A stretch of DNA of 64,000 bases. It comes from Cyathus striatus. Lineage: Eukaryota; Basidiomycota; Agaricomycetes; Agaricales; Nidulariaceae. A program made the translations under genes and the position numbers. Below, in pieces: positions 45,901 to 57,619 of this stretch (the first letter of the stretch is position 1; the number at the start of each line of letters is the position of its first letter). Location of the stretch: positions 3,782,001-3,846,000 of the forward strand of contig JAOVFP010000007.1 in NCBI GenBank assembly GCA_025738555.1, given 5' to 3'. The notes beneath the pieces were generated by a model. That model did no database searches, was not told where the DNA came from, and was given only the letters and a program-made list of their open reading frames with translations.

Positions 45901-47625
45901 AGCTAGCCATTGTAGTAATCTGAAACAAAGCAAGTCTTAGTTGTATACTATACACCCCGAAGTAAAACATAGGTGCTTACGTCCAATTCTGAGGGCAACT
46001 GAGACAAAATGTGTTGACCTCCTTTATATTGATGAAGCCAGTTCCATCATCGTCGATTGCTTCTAGGATTGGTTGCAAATACGCGATATTCACATATGAA
46101 AGGGTCCATTGGTCGTTGACAACTGAGGAATCATTTGGACCAGATTCCGCCGCTCCAGCTTTAAATCCGAATTTGTCTGCAAAATAGTCTCGCAGGGCTA
46201 ATACGAAATGACGTGCTTTTACACTTCCTTTCCACCCCTGAACGTGTATGGATTAGAATATGTTATAAGCTCGAATTAGTATGAATTACCATTTCTTTCC
46301 ATAGCTCTTGAAGATCCTAGGCATAGTAATCACTTAGTGACGTAAAGGTGCAAATGGGCATGAACTCACAGGATCCTGAATTCGTTCATGGGAGCCCGCT
46401 TTGATAGCTGAGATAATATGGTTCTCTTGATCTGAAATTTTTGTGCCGAGAGCAGTGATGAGACCAAGTTGGATGTCGAGCTTTCCTTCGAATAGTGTCA
46501 TATTTCTTCGGAAAGCAACATCGAGTCCTCCGAGAGTTCCTTCAATAACGCTTTCCGAGCTATAATAAGCTCGTCTCCATGTCGTCCTGACACAAGCGCG
46601 ACACTAGCAGCTGTTTCACCGCTCTTCTTCAAAAGTTTTTCCAACAGTCCGTTCTCTTCAATACATGCTCTTGGGCCGCCATTTCTTCCACGAACTTCAG
46701 CATATCTCTTTCACGAGGGGTATCTAGCTTTCGAAATAATTCACGGAGTTGTTCACCTATAGAACGGAACTGTTCATCTTGTTTATCGAGCTTTTCGTTT
46801 GCGTAATCTACCCCCAGAGACATGTGGACCGTGATAGCCAGTTGTAGATTGTTGCGATTATCTACAAAACGTTCCGCATAATCGGCAAGCCTCTGCTCGT
46901 AAATCTTTGACTTGAGGGTTTTTGCTTAATAGAGGTAAGGTTGAATATCTGCAGCGAACTCGTAAGGATACACACCCAAGAAGCCCTTCTTCAAATAAAC
47001 ATCACATGCCGAGCCGCACTCTTTGATGTCCCTCGCAATATTCTCTATCAAATCGTGCATTCTATCTTCGATCGTAAGGCCTATCCGGTCCTTCGACAGT
47101 AGGATCCTTCATGTTGCGTAATCTAGAGGCTAGTGGTTACGAACGGATAGGGGTACACCTAGACCCATAGACGTACTGAAATAAAACACACATCATATCT
47201 TGCATCTGCAACTGAATCGCGATTACCTTCTTATTGTTCTCGCGTCTGGTCAAGTCAAGCGTCACTACGAGTTTAAATGCTATAATGGCCACTTTTATAC
47301 CAGATACAGTCATTAAAGGGGGATGAATGGGATTATCACGAGCACATGCTTACCACCGAGAAATGGATGGATATCCTGCAGCTCATCCAATGCTCCGATC
47401 ACAACTTTCGTCGTTTCAGAGAAGCTGTTTATCATCCTTTCCACCGTCTTGTTATCAAGCCCGGCGATTCCATTTACAGAAGTTTGTGGTTGGTTATCTA
47501 TCTTGTAAGTTAAACGATGACTATTAAGCTCGAATGTGTATCCCACCTTTGAAAGCAATGCGATAAGCATCGTCGAGTAGTTGCTGTTGCTCTGAATCTT
47601 CGTGAGGGGTCAAAGGGTAAGGCAT
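42916..47625 (-). CDS. EF-hand and ZZ-type zinc finger protein
   Basis: A long multi-exon gene. The start is MPYPLTPHEDSEQQQLLDDA (ATG 47625), then FELNSHRL and FSETTKVVIGALDELQDIHPFLGG. Around 46075-46035 is an EF-hand loop (DDDGTGFINIKE) inside the segment QPILEAIDD.. WTLLQWLAYWA, characteristic of an agaricomycete-wide EF-hand protein family. An acidic region follows (44500-45050), then intron 44138-44084 joins to two Cys-rich fingers: CDGC.. CITC.. CSDC (ZZ type) and CACCEK.. CWVCVEC.. CDNC. The tail has a short coiled coil (LERRLEAVEKNFTSLDTKL) and Gly/Asn/Asp low complexity. ZZ fingers bind histone tails or other peptides; the role here is unknown. The first exon needs a one-base change at the run 47548-47550. 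Confidence 0.8.
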
Positions 47626-48920
47626 CGTGATAGAGAATTAGAGATAGACGCATGCCATGTATTTAAGTACCCCTTTTCGAAATTCACTAGACGGCGATCC
47701 ACGAATCCGCTCATCGCCATACTTAACCCATTTTTAGTACATCAGGACGATCTTCTAAGATATCGAGACATCATTTGATCATGAGCGTTCCTTGGTTATA
47801 GCAGTCAAGGACGAAACGTGGTCGTCTGAATTGATCAAAGCCCTAGAAGTTCTTGTACATCTTTGCAGACAATGAGCGTAGTAACGGTTGTGTTGATCAG
47901 CCAACGTCGACTCAAAACGCATCGAGTGTAGTAAGTACCCTTAGCAATCGCCATTAGCAATGTTCATGACAAAGAACAAAAGTTTACATAAAGTCTCCGG
48001 TGCGGAGATGCGAAAAGACCTTGGCTCCGGTTGACAGGTTGAAGCAGATGACTATGAAATCTGCTGAGCAAGGTCGGCCAACAATGCTATACAAATATCC
48101 ACTACACATTCTGCTCCATGTAAAGTGTGGTACCTGTACAGCAACCATTCCCAAACATTTTCAATCTACGAGCAACCTGAGCGACAAACAGCTTCTAGCG
48201 ATTATAAGATGATCAGAGACATCGACAGCTGATTTTGACATGGAAGACTTCGTGCCCTAAATGAATCTATGAAGCAGCTGCTGCGTCCACGTGCGATTAC
48301 AACACGGATCGATGCTCTAAAGAACTTGCGCGTTAGCAACTTAGCATGGGAAGGATGTTGACAGCTACGAGGCACGCGGACTACGGCGAGAACGTATAAC
48401 CCCCGACGCGTGGTGGCTATCTGATTTGCTGTTGTGGACCTCAAGATGTATCGCAGGGCTAACCACGTGCGTAGACGGTGTGGACCGACGTTCATGAACT
48501 ACGCAATGTACCAATCCTAACGTCACTGGCCCTATCATCATACTCCTAGAAACATTGTCCGCAGTACGTCCGCTGCCCAAGTAATTTGCTCTGTAGAGAC
48601 AGCACAATAGTGAGTGAAGCTAAAAATAAATTCGGCCTGGAGCAAGTTCGTCCGTAAGCAACACCCAAGTTTCAGCTTGTCTAGAGATATCATCGTGGTT
48701 AAGATAGTAATACTAATAGTAAACGTTCATGAGTCCAGCATATGGGATGATCCAAGGCACTTGTAGTGGGCTTCGAACACTAGGTTTATGCGTTTTCTTC
48801 CCGCTGTGTTTCAGCCATATCGGTAGGAGAAACGCAGGACTGGATGCTTGTCGTTGAGTGAGACCTTGATGCCTAATATGTATATCCAACGATTAGACGC
48901 TTGTGTCTTTGGAAGGGATG
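47626..48920. other. intergenic region
   Basis: Upstream of the EF-hand/ZZ gene. No supported gene or RNA. The right part (48800-48920) may be a broken minus-strand coding relic into which the hAT element inserted. Confidence 0.4.
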
Positions 48921-49020
48921 GTAATATCTAGGACTGTACACCGTCACCGTACTATACGGCTATACGGGTCCGTAACCGTACCGTCATAGATTTTGGGAAA
49001 CATACATACGGTACGGATTT

Positions 49021-49264
49021 GTCTATGAAGTTCCGAGTGTGGAATAATTCACCGTAACCGTAATTCAGTTGTGCCGTAAACTCGGAGCGTCGTAATTCCG
49101 AAAATTCCTGTATTTTTTAGTTCTTTCCCCATGTATAGGTACTATTGCATATAATTATTCATGTGTATGTTTTTGGACAAAGATATACCCTATCATTGTT
49201 ATGTTATAGTTCATTTTCTGCCTTTTGGAGAGATTTCCCATGCTTACTGAAGGCGAGCGAATAA
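49021..49264 (+). repeat. left arm of 244-bp inverted repeat
   Basis: From GTCTATGAAGTTCCGAG to GGCGAGCGAATAA. It matches the reverse complement of 50851-51094 nearly base for base. The left arm lies directly inside the hAT 5' subterminal region. Confidence 0.85.
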
Positions 49265-50850
49265 GAGGTACGTTCATAGGGGTCACGTTAATCTATCTGT
49301 ACTGCAGTGAATCGTTTCATAGTTGTGAAATATTATATCTAAATTCTATCAAGTGAAATGTGAGCACACCATGCCACTTGTCTTTTTAGTCCTGATCCCA
49401 TGCTCCCAAGACATACAAATATGTCAGCGTGCGTAGAAACACGAATCGTTCTAACGTTCTGAAATCAGCTGTATTCCGTAGTGCATTTAAAATAGACAAA
49501 CATATGTGCACATCTCTCAGGTTAACGAATAATCCACTCATTTATGTATAAGGTAACCGAAAGAGTTTATGCTACATGTTTCGGTGATTCAATTGTGCAA
49601 GGGAATGCTTGGCAGTTTAATAGGCTACTAGCGATGAATTACTATCTGCACCAAGTAAATATAATAGTATAAATATCGCTGAAGAGGAGGTCTGCTTGAA
49701 GGTTCCTCAACGAAGAAAGTGACGGTTAGCGCGTCCGTCTAACCTTAAGGTTCTAAGGTGAAAATAGGAGTGCGTGTTAGTGGCGTTAATGAACGAATTG
49801 ACGGCACAACGTGAGACAGGACTTCGAGATGAAGTTCCGGAGTGATATCTGAGAGTGGGACTTGGTGGGAGCAAACGGGACATGCGAGACAATGACTTAG
49901 ATCGAGAACAAGAGAGAGAGAGCAGTAGAACTGTAGGGTGAAATTCACTAAGGTACTGTAGAGCTAGATACACAGTTTAAATGGTAAAAGAGAGAAGGAA
50001 AATACCTAAGGAGTGACTAAAAAAATAATAAACCCAAGAAGGTTGCAAGGACTAGGCTATGATGGAGAATGAAAATTTATTGAGAGGAAGTCTTGAAGCG
50101 GCGGCGATATCAGAGTAGATGGTAAATTTCTGCTAGAACAATAGTGCTATGATGTGATCGATATCGAATAAATTTGTTGTCTTGCTTGCACACATAGCAG
50201 TCCGTTGCTTCGCCAGCTTTCAGTTAAATGCATGAGATGTTTTTCTTGGTGTCAGACGTTCGATTGTAAGGCGGATGCGGTCCGATGGGAGAGGGTTGAG
50301 ATGTGTTTAGGAGGACCGTTCAACGGCAGATGCGTTGATGCGCTTGAAGGACAGGTCACGTGATGATACTGGAACGCGTCAGAACGTCGTCTCTACCGTG
50401 TAGGCAGAAAGCCTGCTCTACACCACACATGTACAAATTGTGAGTGAACTGCGCCATCTGCCTTCGGGTTTGATGACAAGAATTGAGGAATTTCAAAGGC
50501 ACTAGCATTCTGCTGTGTATTCAAACAGAATGTACAAGCAGAGAGATAGCATACATGTAATATATCTCTCCTACTAACATTAGCACATACATATAACAAT
50601 ATTACTACATGGAACTGTCTACATAGCGATTTAAATAGTGACATATATCACATCCGTTGCTATAGAATTGCTTCTCTCAAGCTATGGTATATGTATATTC
50701 CTGACTGACAATAGAGTATATGAGGACACTCCTCGCAAAGCTGTATACTCGAAATGAATAATGGAGGCACTCAGTCTACTGTATTGTGTAATGCAAAGAT
50801 TGACTGAAATATTAATGTCAAAAAAGGAACCCTCACGATAGAAATACCTG
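49265..50850. other. spacer between inverted arms
   Basis: 1586 bp without a supported gene; ORFs are under 100 codons and unrecognised. Confidence 0.45.
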
Positions 50851-51094
50851 TTATTCGCTCGCCTTCAGTAAGCGTGGGAAATCTCTCCAAAAGACAGAAA
50901 ATGAACTATAACATAGCAATGATAGGGTATATCTTTGTCCAAAAATATATACATGAATAATTATATGCAATAGTACCTATACATGGGGAAAGAACTAAAA
51001 AATACAGGAATTTTCGGAATTACGACGCTCCGAGTTTACGGCACAACTGAATTACGGTTACGGTGAATTATTCCACACTCGGAACTTCATATTT
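50851..51094 (-). repeat. right arm of 244-bp inverted repeat
   Basis: Reverse complement of the left arm with a few substitutions. Beyond 51094 only scattered CGTATACGG-like motifs resemble the hAT end; the terminal TAGGRCTGTACACC is absent. Confidence 0.85.
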
Positions 51095-51304
51095 GTCTGT
51101 ATGATGACCGTATAAGTACGGCCGTATTACGGACTGATACGGTTATACGGTCAGTAGTTAGATGCAAGTAAATTATATAATCAAGGAACATATCTTTTCC
51201 ACCCTTGCTATCCAACCTCAGTTGACGATCATTCTATGCTTGTATTTGTCACCACTTAAATGTGAAACCGGACTTCAATGACCCAAACAGGCACCTGCAG
51301 ATTG

Positions 51305-51535
51305 TGCTAGACGGCCGAGCGAGCCAAAACTGTGTACAGGGACAAGCAACCGACGATGATAGCACTTTAGGAATCGGCATAGCTCTTATTCAAACTCATT
51401 TTTTCATTCGACTTTATCTAAACTCCTATATCTTCACCTTAGACATCACCGAGCCAACCAAAACTGTGTACAGGGACAAGCAACCGACGATGATAGCACT
51501 TTAGCTATCGGTATAGCTCTTACTCAAACTCAATT
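51305..51535 (+). repeat. two-copy direct repeat
   Basis: Two roughly 85-bp copies (about 51312-51400 and 51454-51535) share the core AAAACTGTGTACAGGGACAA and continue through ATGATAGCACTTTAG, with substitutions after that. It lies just upstream of the transposase gene. Confidence 0.7.
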
Positions 51536-51753
51536 TCTCTTAATTGCTATCTCCTCTACGTGTATCTGTCTCTTCACACTTCTACTTTAAGAAATATTTC
51601 AACAGAGTTTGGCATATAAATGCTGCGGTCCATTTGTGAGGTATCTAACAAAGATTACCCCATTGAAATCCTCGTTCTAAACTATAGTTCTTATCTCTTA
51701 AAATATTCTGTATCTCTGGTATTCATTTGAACGAAGTTTCTTACTCCAAAGAA

Positions 51754-54700
51754 ATGGACACCATGCAACAAACAATTGATAATGTGAATGGTATGTTCTA
51801 TTCATGTTATTTCAGATGCTTACTATCACTGATTCATTTAATTAGCTCTTGGACGTGGTCAACGTTCTAAGAATATTACGAAGCTTAAGGAGTCCCTTGT
51901 CAATGAACACCGAGATGAAGATGGACACCTCCCGAAGCAACGCAATCGAAAAAATTGCAAGAAGACAATTCGTCACAAGCAGAAGCGACCAAGAATCGAC
52001 GCATCGGCGAATGGTGACGACGGTGGTAGTGACTTTCGAGGCTCTGACACATCTTCGGGTGAAACCACTGACACTGACATCGACTCTGTGCCTTCTAACG
52101 TGGAGGTATGTTGATACATACAGTGAAAGAGATAGTAATTATTTCTATATGTAGCTTGCCGAATCCCTCCCAGCTAAGACTATTCCTGAGACTGGACGAG
52201 GTTCTGGGAAATGCAAGAGACCTCCAGTTGTTATAGAAGTTGTCGACGACGAAGACAGTCCCAGAAATATTTCTTCACGAAATATCTTTCCTTCTTCTAG
52301 TGTTATAATTGAAGCTGATGCTTCGACTTCTTCATCTAAAAAGAAGGTAAGTTAAGTGGTTACTTATATTGGATGCTTTAGTTCTTATATTCTATTAGTC
52401 ACTGCGGAATCCTATTTATTATTTTTACGAACGCGTTGAACACAATTCCCTTGGATCTATTGGTAATCCTGGAGACAAACATTATAAGTGTTTGCATGGA
52501 GGACGCAAAATATCTACCATAACCAAGGCTATGCGTTGCAGTTTAAATGGTAAGAAAGCCTACACATTTCTGGAATTATAGCCAACAACTTTCCACTGCG
52601 GGCTTGATTGGTAATCTCAGAGCGTGCAGTCCAGTTATGCATCGCTTTTATACTGTATTGAAAGATCGCCGTGAACCTGAAGGAATTTCTCAAGAAGAAA
52701 TTGATATTGCTTCAGGAAAGATACCTCTAGGTGATAGCAAAGCGGCTGAATTTGTTGCTGAACTGGAGGAGAAATCTGCAAGTATCCAAAAAGCTTTTGC
52801 AAAGCAGGAGGAGCGAGCAATGGTGAGAGTAATCTTAGTATGTTAATGTTTCCAGTGCTTACCATTATTTGATAGGGTGCATGGAGCCAAGAAGCGTTTG
52901 AGCAATTGCTTGCAGGATACATCGTCAGCTGTGACCAGCCTTTTGAGGAAGTGGAGCGGCCAGAATTCAGAAAGCTATTGGAGTATGTATTTCATGGAAG
53001 TTCTCTCAAGGTGCCAGGGCGACATGCTATTAAACGTCGCATTATGAATCTTAGTGAAGAAGGCTTAGCTGAGCTAAGAGATAAATTTGCGGTGGGCACA
53101 AAATTCCAGTAGTTCAGTTTATTGTCTCTAATTGTACGTATATTAGAGACTTAAGGGAATGTTCACATTATCTCTTGATATGTGGACTTCGCCAAATAAC
53201 ATTGCTTTCATTGCAATGGTTGTACATCTTGTTAACGACTCCGGGAAACTTGGTTAGCCATAACAATGACTTACTTATTTATTTCGATCTAATCGCTTGA
53301 ATTTTGACCAGAAGAAATACTGATTGATTTCTGTGAATTAGTCGGTGAACATTCAGGTGAAAATATCGCAGAAGCAGTATGGGAGACACTGACCTACTAT
53401 GGAATCTCCAACAAGGTACGTAGATGTGCTGGATTCAAATGTGTTTAATTTATAATCTGAAGATTATTGCATTTATGCTTGATAATGCAAGCAATAACGA
53501 TACATTTGTTGAAGCTATCGAAGAACGTTGTGAAAAGGAGGGAATCCTTTTCAATTTGCAATGGGTTCGGTTGCGATGTATGCCCCACACAATTCATCTT
53601 GCAGCACTTCAGGTATTAGCTTCATTTTCACGGTTAATGTAATCATCTTATTCCTTTATACTATATTTCAACAGCTTCTTGAGAGTATTGGTGCAATTTC
53701 AGGACCTGATAGTAGGAGAGCATCAGGAAGGAGTGTGAATTATCAAGACTCGGTATCTGCAACCTTGGTCGACAATTCTGACGAATTCCTTACTAACCAT
53801 TCAAGATGATGACCTGGCTGAAGATATTGTTGAGGCCGATATATTAACATCCGTTAGCAAGGTCAATTGTTTGATCTTTTCTTTTAGTATATAAATCTTA
53901 TTATTATGTGTTGTGATTATAGCTGTGCAAAATAATTCGGGGAATTCGCTCTAGTCCACAGCGCAAACGTACCTGGTTGTCGCAAGTCTCGCATTCATTG
54001 GAGGAAAAGGGATTATCTAAAGAGCAGAAGGCATTAATGCCTATTTTGGATGTTCGGACAAGATGGTCTTCAACACATCAAATGATGAGTGCGTATTTTG
54101 TTTAACTACAAATTTTTATTCTAACATTACTAGGTCGTGCACTGGAGTACAAAGAAGATGTAAATGAGTTTACTGTACGCTATAAGGACCTTCATCCGTT
54201 TGAGCTATCTGAGCGTGAATGGAGTGCTATTGAACTTGTAACGATGTGGTTACATGCATTCTGACAGGCAACAATGCAGATGTCCACTACAAAGCAACCA
54301 ATGTTATCAATGACACATGCAATATTCCGAGGACTTCAAGATGAACTGAAAAAGGTGATCTCGGCACTTCCTGATAACACAAATCCTAAAATACTTTCAG
54401 GGCTGCTAAAAGCTCATCACAAACTTAGTGATTATTACCATCACTTTGATCAGTCTCCATATTATACATGGGCTGCTCATAAGTTTTCTATTCATACCAA
54501 ATATCACATAGCTGATTATTTGAAGTACTTGATCCAAGGATATCTTATCAGGGCTTGCTAGATGACTATGAAGGTGAAAATGATCTTCTGGACTATCTTA
54601 ACACTGCAAAGCAACTTCTACACAACCATTTTGCAGAGTTCTATGCAGGAAAGTACCAAATCACTGCTGTTCAAAACACTTGCTCTACATCAAGTACTTC

Positions 54701-55104
54701 CTCATCAGGTGGAAATGTCGATTTCACTGCCTGTTATTCTCGAAAGGAGCGTCAAATTGTTGATGAGCTAGAGTCCTACTTTAAATTGCCACCTGAAGAT
54801 TTTAAGACCTGTGATCCATTTGAGTGGTGGCTTCGACATCAAGCTCAGTTTCCAAACCTATACTACCTTGCAACCAGCATATTATCCATTCCAGGTACTA
54901 CATTCACATTTTATTTTACAAGTAACATGAAATTAATTACTTGTGTTTAATATAGGATCGGCTGTTGCTGTTGAGAGAGTTTTTTCTGGTGGAAGAGACA
55001 CCATATCATTGTGTCGTGCCAGCCTGAGTGCAGAGACAATTCAAGGACTTATGTTGGCCAAGTACTGTCATCGAGCTCTTCATACTACTTCACCTAATAG
55101 TTGA
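51754..55104 (+). pseudogene. hAT transposase, damaged
   Basis: Multi-exon gene starting ATG 51754 (exon 1 to 51790, exon 2 51846-52105, and so on). A basic/acidic N-terminus is followed by a BED-like finger region (YFYERVEHN.. YKCLHGG), the RNase H-like core with TLSLDMWTSPNNI, IIAFMLDNASNND and RCMPHTIHLAAL, and the C-terminal hAT dimerisation domain (DPFEWWLRHQAQFPNLYYLA, then VERVFSGGRDTISLCRASL). Damage: TGA at 54262-54264 in place of an Arg-like position (one C-to-T from CGA) and a frame break near 53790. It is otherwise nearly complete, so loss of function looks recent. Confidence 0.88.
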
Positions 55105-55339
55105 TCCTAAATACATGTTTACTTTACGACCTACTAGTTCTACTATTAGGAAATCATTGCAGTCCCAAACCATATACTGTATTTGACTGTATTTGACCAT
55201 AAAACAGACTGTACCGTTTTTACACATCAGGAAAGTTACAATCATACAGTATGGGTACGGGTAAGCCATATACCATATGGTACCATATGTTTTATGGCCA
55301 TATACCATATACGGTACGGTGTACAGCCCTAGTAATATC

Positions 55340-57615
55340 CTCCACCTGGACAACTTCCAACTCATTCCTGAGGGCTTCATTTGGAACTGGAGCCAAACTG
55401 AGTTCCTGTTCTGTTTGTTGCCTGTTGCATCTGGATCCATTCTTATCAGCCTGTTGGATGGGGGAGGGATTAGTGTGTTGCATGAGATGAGGAAGCAAGA
55501 GGGAATTGACGGGGTGGAAAACCAAGAGGGGAGCTGATCAGAAGGGGAATGCTGCCCCCCAGCAATGGCGCTGGAGGCTAGCCCATGGCTCCACCTAGAG
55601 AAAAAAAAGAGGGGAATGCCACAAGGAACTGGTGGCAGTGTGAAGACCATGAAAGTACAACTTCACTGATTGGCACTAATAATAATTAATAACCTGAGGG
55701 CTCGGCGATCAGTTCGGAGTTCATAAATTTCAAAATTGAAATGTTGAATGTTGAATTGCATTCAACATTAGGGGAAATCAAACTTGGCACTTTTGTTATG
55801 CCAAGCAGTTTTTCGTTGTGTGGGAACTTCATCTTGTTTCGACTGAGGTTTGACACCCCCACATCATATTGAAACAAATGGCTGATGGCTCTGGCGGAGT
55901 CCCATCTGGGATTGAAGTTGATTCCAAGTGAGTCAAGGAGTTCACACGTGCACCTCTGAGTCCAAGTGATCCAAGTAGTTGCTTACTTCATCTTCAAGCT
56001 CCGACACAACATCGACTGGGTGCATTTGTAACGAGATCACCTCGAAACAATGTCGTGTCCTTTCCTTGGTTCCCATGGGAAGATGTTTTGTTTTGACTGC
56101 AAATTGTTTTGTTTTGCCAAGAGGGCAAGTTTGATTTCCCCTATTGGAACTAAGGTAGGGCTCACTAAGTTCCAGCACCCTTATGTAATCACATTACATA
56201 AGCACCAAGACTGGCTGTTATATCCGTGTCCAGATACATTGTGCCGACGTTCCCACGTGACCTTCCAACATACCTGGTCCGTTCCCGGAACGTACCCACT
56301 TCGGGTTTACACTTCCCAACATTCCTGCCCAGGAACATACCTGGAACCCATCGGGTTTTCTATTGGGTATCCCGGATACATAGTTTCTCTTATGACAGCC
56401 TCACCGTGTCATCATTCTATTACTCCTCTCTTCCATTCATACTTATACATTTCATTATGGCCTTTGTAGTTTAGTTTCTTATTCTTCATTCTGAGCGTGT
56501 CATTCGCGCCACTACTCCTCTTTGCCCAGTCTTTATTTCATTTACTTACACTTAGTATTCTGTCTCCGGATTTGTACCTACGTCTTACTAGTACATATAA
56601 ATAGTCTTCCAAATGTACTAGCTAGTCCTCAGTATTCGTATCAACTCTGTACACTTTCTTCCTACTCTAAGTTCCAAAACACACTCCAGGTTATCCTTTG
56701 GGTTTCTCTCCCACTACCTAGTGTAGTGGCGAAGCCTTCTCTTATACTTTGGAACGTCTTCCTTTGTTGAATATTATCTTCCTCAAAATACAAACCATTC
56801 CCTGGAGATATCCAGGTGGTGCAGCACACAAGCTGAAGCCATGGTTCTTTCTGCACTCCCGCTCTATGTTCCGCACCCGTACTCACTTTGGGTTTCCATT
56901 ATAGTTCTCCCATGCCCTCCAGGTGTCTTCACAACCACTTCTAAGTAGGAAGAGAATCAGTACATAACACCGGCCAAATCTGAGGTTCAGAAAATTTCCG
57001 AAAAAATAATGTCAAAATTCATTGAATATATTGTTCGGGAAAGCAAATTTGCCTTTCAAAGCTACTTTACAAAACAATTAAAAGTTGTTTTTATCACTTG
57101 TAGCACATCTAGCCAACTAAAATGCTCTCCCTCAGAGTGGAGATATCTCCTGCTCTGCTGGATCACATGAGAATGTGACAGTGCATGACATTTAAGTGAT
57201 ATGTCACGATATGTCACGGTATGTGATGGCCAAATCTGAGGACCCAAAAATATAAAATGCTGTCATTCACATGGAAATGTAATAAATATGCATTTTCTAC
57301 AATAAAAAGTTTTTCTATATCAAGTCCCCCAAAATTAAATTTATTTAAAATTTTCTTTCTGGGAGTAAGAGATTCAATCACCACAAATGCATCCCAGAAG
57401 AAAGAATTGCATTACAGTGTTTGGACATTCCTTGACACACATGATTGAAAATCCCATTTATCTTGACAACAAGTAGTAATTTTGTTTAAAAAACTTTATA
57501 TACATATAACATACCATCTATAGAGCTATTATACAAAATTTTGAGGTAGAATTATAGGTATTATATGTATGTAAATGTTGGATTACTGAGAAGACCACAT
57601 TTTGGTCAAATGACA
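55340..57615. other. non-coding, repeat-rich region
   Basis: Between the hAT element and the pogo C-terminal fragment. It holds a short inverted-repeat element (55770-56142) and a repeated GGCCAAATCTGAGG (about 56973 and 57229). No host gene is supported. Confidence 0.4.
55770..56142. mobile_element. small inverted-repeat element
   Basis: AGGGGAAATCAAACTTG at the left end and its reverse complement at the right end, with ATT on both outer sides as a possible 3-bp target duplication. 373 bp and no coding region. MITE-like. Confidence 0.5.
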
Positions 57616-57619
57616 TGAC

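Larger units (their letters stand above)
48921..55339 (+). mobile_element. hAT transposon with 8-bp target duplication
   Basis: GTAATATC at 48921-48928 and again at 55332-55339 is a perfect 8-bp target duplication, the hAT hallmark. The element itself is 48929-55331 (6403 bp). Its ends are inverted repeats TAGGRCTGTACACCGT (one mismatch), followed on each side by many CCGTAC/TATACGG-like subterminal motifs. It carries one transposase gene and, in the left part, a long internal inverted repeat. Confidence 0.93.

Noticed and set aside
48929..51150. Separate transposon bounded by the long inverted repeat
   Set aside because: The right arm lacks the terminal TAGGRCTGTACACC and no target duplication fits; the 8-bp duplication supports the larger hAT boundaries.
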